From: Moraxella boevrei DSM 14165
GTDB taxonomy: Bacteria > Pseudomonadota > Gammaproteobacteria > Pseudomonadales > Moraxellaceae
Length of the DNA stretch: 64,000 nucleotides
Reading direction: 5' to 3'
Assembly (NCBI RefSeq): GCF_000379845.1
Contig: NZ_KB903773.1
Span: 21,417-85,416, forward strand
Positions 18,612 to 27,818 of this stretch are shown here, in pieces (position 1 is the stretch's first letter; each line of letters opens with the position of its first letter). Both the position numbers and the translations under genes were made by a program. The notes beneath the pieces were generated by a model that saw nothing but the letters and a program-made list of their open reading frames with translations, did no database searches and was not told the origin of the DNA.

Positions 18612-20072
18612 ATGCCAACGCCTTTTAGCCAGCTTGATTTACGTCCATTACAGTATTTTTCCCAAAATTTGCTCGCTAATTTACGGGCAATGGCGTATAT
18701 GCTTATCGGTTCAAAAAAGGCGTTTTATTGGGTAAAACCAACGATTTGGCAATTTGTGTTTTTTGCATTAACCGCATTGGCAAGTAATTTGTTATTTTCG
18801 TGGCTTGCCAGTGATGAAAGTACGCATTTTAATCAACAAGGGTTGATTAGTTATTTGGTGTGGCCAACGGTGATGGTATTTGCAGGGTTAGTGCTTGCCA
18901 AGCGACATGGCAATGCGATGTTAATTTTTGTGCCTGCAATTTTGTGGTTGGTTGCCGATACCGTGATGGCATTGTTACAAAGTGCGGTGCAATGGGTGTC
19001 GCATTATGGTTGGTTGCCTGCATGGTCGTATGCGGTGTTGCCGATTTTGTTTACCGTGTTGTTTGTTTGGCAAGGTTTGGCGTTGTTGTGGATTTTTGGG
19101 CAACAGTTGCGTTGGTCGTGGTTGGAGCGTGGCTTTATTTTGCTTGGGGCGTTTGTGGTGTTCACGGTTTGGCAACAAAATGTGAAAAGTCAGCCGATTT
19201 TTCAAGCCGACCCTTATCAACCGACCCTTAACGAAGACGCTTTTTACGCTCAGCAACATTTATTACAAGACAGTTTAAACCAAATACTTGGCGAACGTCC
19301 TGCGGTGCGAGATTGGTATTTTTTAGGCGTGGCAGGACATGGTGAGCAAGATGTGTTTCGCGCCGAGATTGAATTAACCACCGAGTTTTTAAATAATCAG
19401 TTTGGTATGGCGGGGCGTTCTTTAGATTTGGTTAACAATGCTATGACGTGGCAAGTGTTACCGATTGCCAGTAAAACCAGTATTGACACCGCTTTGCAAG
19501 CCATTGCCAAAAAAATGAACATCACCGAAGACGTGTTATTTTTGAATATCAGTTCACACGGCGGTGACAAGCTGTTAGAAATGTCTAACCCACCGCTAGA
19601 GCTGGATGAAGTGGACGCCAAATGGCTACGCCAAACCCTTGATAAATCAGGGATAAAGTGGCGAGTGATTGTGATTTCTGCGTGTTATTCAGGCTCATTT
19701 ATTGATGATTTGCAATCGCCGACTACGCTCATTATCACCGCATCTGCAAAAGACAAGGACTCGTTTGGCTGCACCAACGAAGCGGAATATACTTACTTTG
19801 GGCAAGCTTTTTTTGCCGAAAGTCTACCAAAATTTAAACGTTTTAAGCCTGCCTTTGACGATGCGATTGTGAACATTGCCAAACGAGAAAAACGCATGGG
19901 CTTTGAACCGTCCGAACCGCAGTTTGTGATTGGCGATGCCATGCAAAAAATGTTGCCTGAATTTGAAAAAAATCTAAAACCGTTAAACCAAAATAATCCT
20001 GTTAAAACGGACGAAAAAACTTTACAAATGAATGAATTAGACACCGAAAAATTGGCAGAATTGGTGCGTTGA
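18612..20072 (+). CDS. Membrane-anchored C13-family (legumain-like) cysteine peptidase
   Basis: 486 residues. The N-terminal third holds about five hydrophobic segments (for example FVFFALTALASNLLF and ALLWIFGQQL). The C-terminal half is a caspase-fold domain with the C13 catalytic dyad: His in NISSHGGD and Cys in ISACYSGSF. A short polar tail follows. Bacterial C13 proteins of this layout are annotated widely but poorly characterised; a role in envelope proteolysis or, as in eukaryotic relatives, transamidation is only inference. It stands alone between the divergent trpR gene and a convergent glycosyltransferase gene. Confidence 0.8.
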   Translation: MPTPFSQLDLRPLQYFSQNLLANLRAMAYMLIGSKKAFYWVKPTIWQFVFFALTALASNLLFSWLASDESTHFNQQGLISYLVWPTVMVFAGLVLAKRHGNAMLIFVPAILWLVADTVMALLQSAVQWVSHYGWLPAWSYAVLPILFTVLFVWQGLALLWIFGQQLRWSWLERGFILLGAFVVFTVWQQNVKSQPIFQADPYQPTLNEDAFYAQQHLLQDSLNQILGERPAVRDWYFLGVAGHGEQDVFRAEIELTTEFLNNQFGMAGRSLDLVNNAMTWQVLPIASKTSIDTALQAIAKKMNITEDVLFLNISSHGGDKLLEMSNPPLELDEVDAKWLRQTLDKSGIKWRVIVISACYSGSFIDDLQSPTTLIITASAKDKDSFGCTNEAEYTYFGQAFFAESLPKFKRFKPAFDDAIVNIAKREKRMGFEPSEPQFVIGDAMQKMLPEFEKNLKPLNQNNPVKTDEKTLQMNELDTEKLAELVR

Positions 20073-20106
20073 TTTTGATATTGTTGACATTATTCAATTT
20101 GCTCAA

Positions 20107-21324
20107 TTAATCCACTCGGCAAAGTTGTTTTTTAGCCATATCATCAGGATTTTTTTGACGAGTATTTGATTTTATTTGGTTTTGCTCTGGATTTTTAGTG
20201 GGTGGATTTTGGGTAATTTGGATTAATTCTTGATACAATGCCAAAATTTGTTTTATCATGTGTTTTTGGATAAATTCATTGGTCATTTGCGGACGACAGA
20301 CGTTTTTTAGCTGAATTTTTACCACTTTACACAAGGCTTTGGCGGTGATTTCTTTAACCAAGCCTTGGGGATATAGTTCGTTTAACAATTCACTATAAAT
20401 CCCTGTATTCCACGCCACCACAGGCGTGCCAAGGTGAATGGCTTTTAACACATTAATACCAATACTTTCAGGTTGACTCGCCAGCCCTAGCACCACGTTG
20501 GACGCTGATAACCACTCTCGGCTATCGTTGTGACGCTGTCCGACAAAGGTAAAATAACCGTCCAAACCCAACGCACGACTTCGTTGTAAAAAATGCTCCA
20601 TGTGAATGCCGTCTCGCTGGTTATCGTCCATGATAATGACGTGAATTTTGGGTAAAATTTCTTTTAGATTGCCCACGATGTCAAATAACCAAGACTGCCC
20701 CTTACCGTCACCTAAGGTATTGGGAAATAACACCCATTTTTTGTGTTCAAGCTCTGGATATTCCGCAAAAATCTGACGTAACCAATACACAGACGGTTGA
20801 TGCCGATAGATAAATTTTTGAGTATCCACCCCCCGATAAATCCGAGTAATCATGCTATCATCATATTCGGGGTGATGCTGTTTGATATATTCGGTGACAC
20901 TATTTGACACGCTAATTAAATGGTCAGTATCAAAAATCGCCTTATTATACGCCGTAGTTGGATAATAACCGTAAATCGTCGCCAGCGTAATCGGACGATA
21001 CGCCATTGGCACAAGCTGTAACGCCCACTTTAATACCCATGCCGGTGTACGAGAATGAATATGCACAATATCAGGACGATACCGATAAATCAGCCGAGCC
21101 AACGGCACAACTGACCACAATGACGACCAAGTATGCTTTTCCATCGCAAGTGGAATATACTCACCGCCATCACGCACTAAGCGTCCCGCCAACTCATGCT
21201 CAGCAGGGGTACTGGCAATCACAACAGACTCGTGACCATTTTTAATCAAACTACGATTTAGCCGAAAAATGCCCCGCTCATCTTCATCGTGATGAAGCGA
21301 TGACAACAAACGCATGACTTTCAT
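20107..21324 (-). CDS. Glycosyltransferase, GT4/group 1 type
   Basis: 405 residues. The opening MKVMRLLSSLHHDEDERG and the segment PDIVHIHSRTP are typical of the acceptor half of GT-B enzymes, and PESIGINVLKAIHLGTPVVAWNTG is the nucleotide-sugar binding EX7E region, in which the first Glu is that of QPESIG. The C-terminal 35 residues are polar and Asn/Lys/Gln-rich. It probably acts on lipooligosaccharide or another surface glycan in the cytoplasm; substrate cannot be told. No other glycan genes lie beside it. Confidence 0.8.
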   Translation of the reverse strand: MKVMRLLSSLHHDEDERGIFRLNRSLIKNGHESVVIASTPAEHELAGRLVRDGGEYIPLAMEKHTWSSLWSVVPLARLIYRYRPDIVHIHSRTPAWVLKWALQLVPMAYRPITLATIYGYYPTTAYNKAIFDTDHLISVSNSVTEYIKQHHPEYDDSMITRIYRGVDTQKFIYRHQPSVYWLRQIFAEYPELEHKKWVLFPNTLGDGKGQSWLFDIVGNLKEILPKIHVIIMDDNQRDGIHMEHFLQRSRALGLDGYFTFVGQRHNDSREWLSASNVVLGLASQPESIGINVLKAIHLGTPVVAWNTGIYSELLNELYPQGLVKEITAKALCKVVKIQLKNVCRPQMTNEFIQKHMIKQILALYQELIQITQNPPTKNPEQNQIKSNTRQKNPDDMAKKQLCRVD

Positions 21325-21361
21325 ACAAAATTATTCAAATTTATCGGTTTAAAACCACGCA

Positions 21362-21397
21362 AAAAAGGCGAGCCAAGACGAACTAGCCCACCTTTTT
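21362..21397 (-). terminator. Terminator of the rpmB-rpmG operon
   Basis: AAAAAGGCGAGC (21362-21373) and GCCCACCTTTTT (21386-21397). Read on the minus strand the two arms pair completely with two G.U wobbles and end in a U run; on the plus strand the same positions are mismatches. It is therefore oriented for rpmB-rpmG. Confidence 0.75.
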
Positions 21398-21428
21398 AAC
21401 ACGTTTAACACGATTTTAATCAGCAAAA

Positions 21429-21584
21429 TTATTTGATTTTTGCTTCTTTAAAAATCACGTGTTGACGCACCACAGGGTCAAACTTTTTGATTTCCATTTT
21501 ATTTGGCATCGTACGTTTGTTTTTGGTGGTGGTATAAAAATAACCTGTACCTGCTGATGATACTAATTTGATTTTATCTCTCAT
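21429..21584 (-). CDS. rpmG: 50S ribosomal protein L33
   Basis: 51 residues: starts [19 protein letters not shown] and ends FKEAKIK, the standard bacterial L33. It lacks the CxxC zinc ribbon, so it is the zinc-independent form. It lies 38 bases behind rpmB, the usual rpmB-rpmG operon. Confidence 0.95.
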   Translation of the reverse strand: MRDKIKLVSSAGTGYFYTTTKNKRTMPNKMEIKKFDPVVRQHVIFKEAKIK

Positions 21585-21622
21585 CGCTATTGCTCCAAAA
21601 TGTTAAAAGAAAGTTGGCAAAA

Positions 21623-21859
21623 TTAGATTTTTTCGCCACGAGCACGCATATCCGCCAAAACTTGGTCAATACCGAGTTTATCAATGATACGCATACCTTT
21701 TGATGATAAGCGTAGGCGAACAAAACGGTTTTCGCTTTCTACCCAAAAGCGATGGTTATGTAGATTTGGCAGGAAACGACGGCGGGTTTTGTTGTTTGCG
21801 TGAGAAACATTGTTACCTACCAACGGGCGTTTTCCAGTCACTTGGCATACTTGAGACAT
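21623..21859 (-). CDS. rpmB: 50S ribosomal protein L28
   Basis: 78 residues, standard length, with [30 protein letters not shown] and LRLSSKGMR. It has no zinc-binding CxxC pairs. AGGAG (21866-21870 on the minus strand) precedes the ATG. A small hairpin sits just upstream of the ribosome-binding site. It forms an operon with rpmG. Confidence 0.96.
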   Translation of the reverse strand: MSQVCQVTGKRPLVGNNVSHANNKTRRRFLPNLHNHRFWVESENRFVRLRLSSKGMRIIDKLGIDQVLADMRARGEKI

Positions 21860-21879
21860 GGTGTACTCCTAATCGGTGT

Positions 21880-21898
21880 GCATGAGTGTTACTCATGC
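21880..21898 (-). promoter_or_regulatory. Hairpin in the rpmB leader
   Basis: GCATGAGT (21880-21887) and ACTCATGC (21891-21898) form a perfect 8-bp stem with a 3-base loop, ending 9 bases from the AGGAG of rpmB. The position suits control of L28 translation, which is inference. Confidence 0.4.
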
Positions 21899-22305
21899 CT
21901 AAAATCGGATTGATAAACAAGCCTGTTTAAGCGTTTTAACAAATTTAACAAAAAAAGTTGTTAAGCGGGTTTTATTGAAGGGTTTATCAAGGTTTATTCA
22001 TTTATATTTTTTATATAAAATTTACTTTTGATAAGTTTTTTAAATAAAAAATACAGGTAAATTTAAAGGGGCTATTTATACCATGTTTTTATGAAAAAAG
22101 CAAAGAAAAACTGCTAATTGGTAGATGATATTTGTTAAAATAGTAGGGCAAATTTTAGCTTTTTTGGTTAAAAAATGCTAGATTATCGTAATATTTTGTG
22201 CTAATATGATTTTATTTTTCAAATTTTATCAAAATATGCGATTATTTTTCTTTATTACTCGCATTTTGCTAATTTTTCCCATTATGGTGACTTTGGGGGT
22301 GACTG
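21899..22305. other. Intergenic region between rpmB and nhaA
   Basis: About 400 very AT-rich bases between divergent genes. It must hold both promoters. A 30-codon ORF (22236-22328) with a hydrophobic product overlaps the nhaA start in another frame but has no ribosome-binding site. No RNA structure was recognised. Confidence 0.5.
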
Positions 22306-23538
22306 ATGACAACGTTCACGCATTTTAGAGAAAAAATCCGTAATTTTTTTGCCCTAGATATAGCAGGCGGTATTGTGCTTGCAGTGTCGGCTTTGCTTGC
22401 GATGATTGTGGCAAATTCAGGCTTGGCGGATTGGTATCAGCATTTGTTACATTTGCCGATTGTGGTGCAGGTGGGTAATTTTGAGATTGCTCATAGTGCG
22501 GTGCATTGGATTAATGACGGTTTAATGGTGATTTTTTTCTTTTTGGTTGGGCTTGAGCTAAAGCGTGAAGTGCTGATTGGTGAGTTGTCTGATGTGAAAA
22601 AAATCGTATTGCCTGCATTGGGGGCGGTGGGTGGTATGCTCGTGCCTGCGTTGATTTATGCGGTGTTTAATCATCAAAATCCTGATTTGTTAAAGGGTTG
22701 GGCGATACCGTCAGCGACAGATATTGCGTTTGCGTTGGGGGTCTTGACGTTGCTTGGCAAGCGTGTGCCATTGGCATTAAAGGTGTTTTTGGCATCTATT
22801 GCGATTTTTGATGATATTGGGGCGATTTTGGTGATTGCGTTGTTTTATTCGCATGGTTTGTCTTGGACAGCGTTGGGCGTGGTGGCAGTTACGATGTTGG
22901 TGTTATATGCGATGAACCGCATGAATGTCACGCGTACGACAGCGTATGCGTTGGTTGGGGTGATTATGTGGGTGGCGATGCTAAAATCGGGTATTCATGC
23001 CACACTTGCTGGGGTGATTGGGGCGATGTTTATTCCATTAACCAATGACAAAGACCCGAACCATTCACCTTTGGAAACGTTGGAGCATGATTTGCATGAA
23101 ACGGTGAGTTTTGTGGTATTGCCGATTTTTGCCTTTGCCAATGCAGGGATTACTTTTAGCAGTGGCGGATTGATGTCGCAGTTAGCCCATAGTGTTCCGC
23201 TTGGGATTGCGTTGGGATTGGTGTTTGGCAAGCCGATTGGCGTGATGTTGTTTAGTTGGCTTGGGGTTAAACTTGGCTTGGCAAAATTACCTGAAAATGT
23301 GGATTGGCGACAGGTGCTTGGCGTGGCGATGTTATGCGGAATTGGCTTTACCATGAGTTTATTTATTGGTGGTTTGGCGTTTGCGGGGCTTGAAACCAAA
23401 GTATTTGATGAGCGATTAGGCATTGTGCTTGGGTCATTGATTGCAGGAATTTTGGGTTATGCTTATTTAAATAAAGTTTTACCAAAAGTGGAAAATAATG
23501 AATTTGAAGCGTCAAAAGACCACACTTATATTCCGTAA
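22306..23538 (+). CDS. nhaA: Na+/H+ antiporter NhaA
   Basis: Inner-membrane antiporter exporting sodium in exchange for protons, important at alkaline pH. 410 residues, about 12 membrane segments. The essential aspartate pair is in [11 protein letters not shown], and the family signature [11 protein letters not shown] is present. The ATG at 22306 follows GGGGGTG. It is a single gene followed by a hairpin. Confidence 0.95.
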   Translation: MTTFTHFREKIRNFFALDIAGGIVLAVSALLAMIVANSGLADWYQHLLHLPIVVQVGNFEIAHSAVHWINDGLMVIFFFLVGLELKREVLIGELSDVKKIVLPALGAVGGMLVPALIYAVFNHQNPDLLKGWAIPSATDIAFALGVLTLLGKRVPLALKVFLASIAIFDDIGAILVIALFYSHGLSWTALGVVAVTMLVLYAMNRMNVTRTTAYALVGVIMWVAMLKSGIHATLAGVIGAMFIPLTNDKDPNHSPLETLEHDLHETVSFVVLPIFAFANAGITFSSGGLMSQLAHSVPLGIALGLVFGKPIGVMLFSWLGVKLGLAKLPENVDWRQVLGVAMLCGIGFTMSLFIGGLAFAGLETKVFDERLGIVLGSLIAGILGYAYLNKVLPKVENNEFEASKDHTYIP

Positions 23539-23563
23539 TCTTTTTATCAACTTGTCAACATTC

Positions 23564-23592
23564 GGTGGGTTACGTTATCACTAACCCACCTT
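23564..23592 (+). terminator. Hairpin between nhaA and the LysR gene
   Basis: Perfect 9-bp inverted repeat GGTGGGTTA (23564-23572) / TAACCCACC (23582-23590). There is only a short T stretch, so it may be a weak convergent terminator or a REP-like palindrome. A related core recurs at 60986-61055. Confidence 0.55.
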
Positions 23593-23616
23593 ACATCTTC
23601 TTAATCAAAAACCAAC

Positions 23617-24654
23617 TCACTGTCTATCAGGGTCAATCTCCACCAAATCAGGGGCTTGCGTGTACATTGAGCCGTCTTGTAAGGTATCTTGCACAGGGGC
23701 AATCGCTTCTTCTTCAGCAATCACCTGCCGAGCCACGTGCAAAATCAACTGACGTAACCAACGATGAGCAGGGTGATGCTGTAAAAGAGGCGACCATGCC
23801 ATTGTTAACTCAAACTCTGGAATAAAAAACGGTGGCTCTTTAATCACAATACTATCATTGCTCGCTTGCATTCTCGCCACACGGGTTGGCAAAGTAGCAA
23901 TCAAATCTTTATTCGCCATTAACATCGCAGGCATCTGATAATGGCGTGTAAACACGCTGATTTGACGTTTTTGCCCCAAACGGTGCAAGGCTTGGTCAAT
24001 CGAGCCAAGACCGCCAGATTTTTCAGGATTAACGCCAAAACCCACGCCCATGCCTGTTTTTGACACCCAAATATGCTGTGCCGACAAATAATTTTTTAAA
24101 TTAAACCGATGCACATAGGGACTATCCGCCGACAACAAACAACTAAACGTATCTCGCCACACCAATACTTGATGAAAACTTTGCGGAATTTCGTTAAAAC
24201 GGTTAATCGCCAAATCCACCTTGCCCTGCTCCATATCCCGATAGGATACATCAGACGGTGTTAAAAAATCCAAAATCACGTTTGGTGCTTCAGAACGCAA
24301 GGCTTTCACAAGGCGTGGCACAAGCGTCGCCTCGGCATAATCCGATGTCATAATCCGAAAAATGCGACTTGACGTGTAAGGACGAAACTCGGTGCGTGGC
24401 TCAAGCAATAAACCAATATCCGATAAAAGTTCACGAATACGTGGCTGTAATTCCATCGCACGCTCGGTTGGGGTCATGCCTTCAGATGAACGAATGAGTA
24501 GTGGGTCGTTAAAAAGTTTACGCAAACGGCGTAAAATATTACTCATGGCAGGCTGGGTAATGCCAAGCTGTTCGGACGCTCGAGTAACATTTTTTTCACG
24601 CAATAATACGTCCAAATGTACCAATAAGTTTAAATCAACACGTTGTAAATTCAT
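23617..24654 (-). CDS. LysR-family transcriptional regulator
   Basis: 345 residues. N-terminal winged helix-turn-helix (DLNLLVHLDVLLREKNVTRASEQL and ITQPAMSNILRRLR) followed by a periplasmic-binding-protein-like effector domain. The C-terminus is some 30 residues longer than usual and acidic. It is divergent from aceA with a 365-base gap, the classic arrangement for a LysR regulator and its target. Control of isocitrate lyase or acetate/fatty-acid use is a reasonable guess but not proven. Confidence 0.87.
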   Translation of the reverse strand: MNLQRVDLNLLVHLDVLLREKNVTRASEQLGITQPAMSNILRRLRKLFNDPLLIRSSEGMTPTERAMELQPRIRELLSDIGLLLEPRTEFRPYTSSRIFRIMTSDYAEATLVPRLVKALRSEAPNVILDFLTPSDVSYRDMEQGKVDLAINRFNEIPQSFHQVLVWRDTFSCLLSADSPYVHRFNLKNYLSAQHIWVSKTGMGVGFGVNPEKSGGLGSIDQALHRLGQKRQISVFTRHYQMPAMLMANKDLIATLPTRVARMQASNDSIVIKEPPFFIPEFELTMAWSPLLQHHPAHRWLRQLILHVARQVIAEEEAIAPVQDTLQDGSMYTQAPDLVEIDPDRQ

Positions 24655-25019
24655 AATTTTTCCGTTATTTAAAGACTTTTTCGTAATTGTTTTAGCAAAT
24701 AAATAAAAATAATTTTGTTTAACTAGCTGATAATTAAAATGATTTTACCAATATTTTTTTTAAAAATACCAAAAATAACAATCATAAATTAGCTAAATTA
24801 TAATAAGTGGGTTATAGTGGTATCAACTTGTTAAACACATCAAAAAACCTACGGTATATTGGGCAATTGAATGACCGTTTGGTTTAAAGGTAATTTTAAC
24901 AAAATATCGGGTATCACGGCGAAAAATCTTGCAATTTTTTGCAAAAAAATTTTTCAAGGAAACCAAACTTTCAAAGTTTATCGGTTATTAACCCCCAAAC
25001 CGTCATTAGGAGATGGATT
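24655..25019. other. Intergenic control region between LysR gene and aceA
   Basis: 365 bases, strongly AT-rich. TATAAT occurs at 24799-24804 and TATATT near 24854, but neither has a good -35. A LysR binding site (T-N11-A dyad) would be expected here, but AT-richness makes too many matches to choose one. Confidence 0.45.
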
Positions 25020-26609
25020 ATGACAACGTATGTTTCAGCCATTGAACACATCAAAGCGTTAAAAGAAAGGTATGGCAACTGGCAAAATATCAGCGAAGAA
25101 GATGCAGGTCGCCTTATGGTGCAAAATACTTTTAAAACAGGCTTGGACATTGCCAAATATACCGCAGGCATTATGCGTCGTGATATGGCTCAGTATGATG
25201 CTGATAAGTCAAAATATACCCAATCACTTGGTGCGTGGCATGGCTTTATCGGTCAGCAAACCATGTATGCGGTGAAAAAATATTTTGGTACAACCGAGCG
25301 TAAATATATCTACCTTTCAGGCTGGATGGTTGCCGCATTGCGTTCTGAATTTGGTCCATTACCTGACCAATCTATGCACGAAAAAACTGCCGTGCCAAAA
25401 TTGATTGAAGAAATCTACACTTTCTTACGTCAAGCAGACGAAAAAGTATTAAATGACTACTTCCGTGAATTAAAACAAGCCAAAGAAGCAGGTCAAGATA
25501 CCAAAGCAATTTTGGATAAAATCAACAACTTTGAAACCCACATTGTCCCAATCATCGCTGACATTGATGCAGGTTTTGGTAATGAAGAGGCAACTTATCT
25601 GTTAACCAAACAAATGATTCAAGCAGGGGCTTGTGCCATTCAGGTTGAAAACCAAGTATCAGATGCCAAGCAATGCGGACACCAAGACGGCAAAGTTACC
25701 GTGCCACACGAAGACTTTATTGCCAAAATTAACGCAATCCGCTACGCATTTTTAGAATTGGGCGTTGATGACGGCGTTATTGTGGCTCGTACCGACTCTG
25801 AAGGGGCATCATTGACCCAAAAACTGCCCGTTTCTCGTGAAAAAGGCGACCTTGCATCTAAATACTTAGACTTTTTAGATGTAGAAGAAGTGAGCATTGA
25901 AAACGCTCAAGAAAATGATGTCTTGCTAAAACGTGATGGCAAACTAGTTCGCCCAGTGCGTATGCCAAACGGCTTGTACGCATTCCGTGAAGGCACGAAT
26001 ATTGACCGTGTGGTACTTGACTGTGTAACCGCATTACAAAACGGTGCTGACCTGTTGTGGATTGAAACGCCAACGCCAGACGTGGCTCATATCAAATCAA
26101 TGACTGACCGTATCGTTGAGCAAGTGCCAAATGCAAAACTGGTTTACAACAATAGCCCATCATTTAACTGGACGCTAAACTTCCGTAAACAAGTGATTGC
26201 AAAATGGGAAAAAGAAGGCAAAGATACATCAGCGTATGACAAAAACAACTTGATGTCAGCCGATTACGATAATTCTGAGCTTAACACCGCTGCGGACGAG
26301 TTGGCTCGTACATTCCAAGCGGACGCATCTCGAGAAGCCTGTGTATTCCACCACTTGATTACCTTACCAACCTTCCATACCGCAGCATTAAGCACGCATT
26401 TATTAGCAAAAGGTTACTTTGGCGATAAAGGTATGCTGGCGTATGTAGAAGAAGTGCAACGTAAAGAATTGCGTGAAGGCGTATCAGCGGTGAAACACCA
26501 AGCAATGGCAGGCTCTGACATTGGTGATGACCACAAAGAAATTTTCTCTGGCGATAATGCCTTAAAAGCTGGCGGTGCAAAAAACACGTCTAACCAGTTT
26601 GGGCATTAA
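25020..26609 (+). CDS. aceA: Isocitrate lyase
   Basis: Splits isocitrate to glyoxylate and succinate in the glyoxylate shunt, allowing growth on acetate and fatty acids. 529 residues, matching the long AceA form of Acinetobacter and Pseudomonas rather than the 434-residue E. coli form. The catalytic motif is AKQCGH with ADIDAGFGN upstream. ATG 25020 has AGGAG at 25008-25012; the open frame upstream to 24939 is not coding. It ends at a strong terminator and is single. Confidence 0.96.
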   Translation: MTTYVSAIEHIKALKERYGNWQNISEEDAGRLMVQNTFKTGLDIAKYTAGIMRRDMAQYDADKSKYTQSLGAWHGFIGQQTMYAVKKYFGTTERKYIYLSGWMVAALRSEFGPLPDQSMHEKTAVPKLIEEIYTFLRQADEKVLNDYFRELKQAKEAGQDTKAILDKINNFETHIVPIIADIDAGFGNEEATYLLTKQMIQAGACAIQVENQVSDAKQCGHQDGKVTVPHEDFIAKINAIRYAFLELGVDDGVIVARTDSEGASLTQKLPVSREKGDLASKYLDFLDVEEVSIENAQENDVLLKRDGKLVRPVRMPNGLYAFREGTNIDRVVLDCVTALQNGADLLWIETPTPDVAHIKSMTDRIVEQVPNAKLVYNNSPSFNWTLNFRKQVIAKWEKEGKDTSAYDKNNLMSADYDNSELNTAADELARTFQADASREACVFHHLITLPTFHTAALSTHLLAKGYFGDKGMLAYVEEVQRKELREGVSAVKHQAMAGSDIGDDHKEIFSGDNALKAGGAKNTSNQFGH

Positions 26610-26642
26610 TTCGCATCATTGCAAAAAAAACTTTGCAAACCC

Positions 26643-26674
26643 AAAATACCTTGCTATCATGCAAGGTATTTTTT
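26643..26674 (+). terminator. Intrinsic terminator after aceA
   Basis: Perfect 12-bp stem AAAATACCTTGC (26643-26654) / GCAAGGTATTTT (26661-26672), 6-base loop, then TT. Confidence 0.92.
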
Positions 26675-26706
26675 GTCTTTAGAAAAATTAACTTGGAAAA
26701 TCCACT

Positions 26707-27249
26707 ATGCCAAACCAACCCATTTACCCAAACACGCATCAAACTAAACCTGCTAAATTACGCCAATTTAGCAAAAGTTTTTTTAGCTATTTGGTCATGT
26801 TTGTCGTGATTTATAGCCTTATTAATTGGTGGCGAAAACCTGTAATGCCGTCTGCCCCCACCCTACAATTTCACAGTATCCAAGCGCATCGCATTGACCT
26901 AAACCGCTTAAGTGAGCAACAGCCAGTACTGATTTATTTTTGGGGAACATGGTGTAGCGTGTGTCGCCAGGCTTCACCAAGCGTGCAAAAACTCGCCAGC
27001 AGTCATAACTACCCCATTATCAGCGTGGCGGTCAGCTCGGGCGACAATCAAGACATCACTCAATATATGCAGCAAAAAGGCTTGGATTTTATCACGATAA
27101 ATGATGATAACGGTGCAATTTTTCGTCAATGGCAAGGGCAAGTAACACCGTCTTATGTAATTTTAAAAAATGGGCAAGCCGTACAAAGTTTTACAGGTAT
27201 TCAACCCAGCTGGCTGTTAAATTTACGTTTAAAAATTGCCAGTTTTTAA
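26707..27249 (+). CDS. Thioredoxin-like membrane protein (ScsD/TlpA type)
   Basis: 180 residues. One N-terminal membrane anchor (FSYLVMFVVIYSLINWW, about residues 28-46), then a periplasmic thioredoxin fold with active site FWGTWCSVC (CSVC) and a cis-proline loop QVTPSYVIL. The layout fits protein disulfide oxidoreductases of the ScsD/TlpA group, which act as reductants or isomerases in the periplasm. No partner gene (dsbD, scsB) lies beside it. Single gene between two terminators. Confidence 0.82.
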   Translation: MPNQPIYPNTHQTKPAKLRQFSKSFFSYLVMFVVIYSLINWWRKPVMPSAPTLQFHSIQAHRIDLNRLSEQQPVLIYFWGTWCSVCRQASPSVQKLASSHNYPIISVAVSSGDNQDITQYMQQKGLDFITINDDNGAIFRQWQGQVTPSYVILKNGQAVQSFTGIQPSWLLNLRLKIASF

Positions 27250-27270
27250 CTGCTATTTGATAAAAAATAA

Positions 27271-27302
27271 AAAACCTTTTAATCAATTTAAAAGGTTTTT
27301 TG
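27271..27302. terminator. Bidirectional terminator
   Basis: Perfect 12-bp stem AAAACCTTTTAA (27271-27282) / TTAAAAGGTTTT (27288-27299) with a 5-base loop and A/T runs on both sides, between the thioredoxin-like gene and the convergent regulator gene. Confidence 0.9.
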
Positions 27303-27322
27303 TTTGCCCAATTTACAAACTT

Positions 27323-27700
27323 TTATACTTTATGCTGCATATCCACCAACCGATAAATAGCAGACACTAAGTCATCTTCACTAAATGGTTTACAAATAAA
27401 GCCTCTTGCTCCATATTGCAAGGCTTGCAACGCCGTCGCTTTATCTGACAATGCCGACACGACAAGAATACTCACGCCTGTACCTTGAGCCACAATTTTT
27501 TGGATACATTCCAAGCCGTCCATCTGGGGCATGGTCAAATCCATGGTGATAAGTTCAGGCTGATGCTCCGTAAATTTTTGTACTGCCTCCACCCCATTAC
27601 TTGCGGTGGCAACGATTTCAATATCGCTATTGGCAAAGCTACGCTCAATACGGTTACGGATAATGTTGGAATCATCGACAATCATCAAACGGTAAGCCAT
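27323..27700 (-). CDS. CheY-like single-domain response regulator (second copy)
   Basis: 125 residues, receiver only. MAYRLMIVDDSNIIRNRIE, TMDLTMPQMDG (phosphoacceptor) and ICKPFSEDD are intact. GAGG precedes the ATG. It is very similar to the regulator at 2071-2430, including the DSNIIRNRI and VVSALSDKAT stretches. It follows its kinase gene by 118 bases. The shared sequence suggests both regulators touch the same kind of target or the same phosphatase. Confidence 0.9.
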   Translation of the reverse strand: MAYRLMIVDDSNIIRNRIERSFANSDIEIVATASNGVEAVQKFTEHQPELITMDLTMPQMDGLECIQKIVAQGTGVSILVVSALSDKATALQALQYGARGFICKPFSEDDLVSAIYRLVDMQHKV

Positions 27701-27818
27701 AATTTTTACCTCGTTGTTAAGTCAATCGGGTTTGGTGTTTTAGTTTTTATTAAAATCTTTATTAAAAATAACTATTAAAAACCAAATCTTCATTGAAAAA
27801 AGATGCTATTATAGGGCG

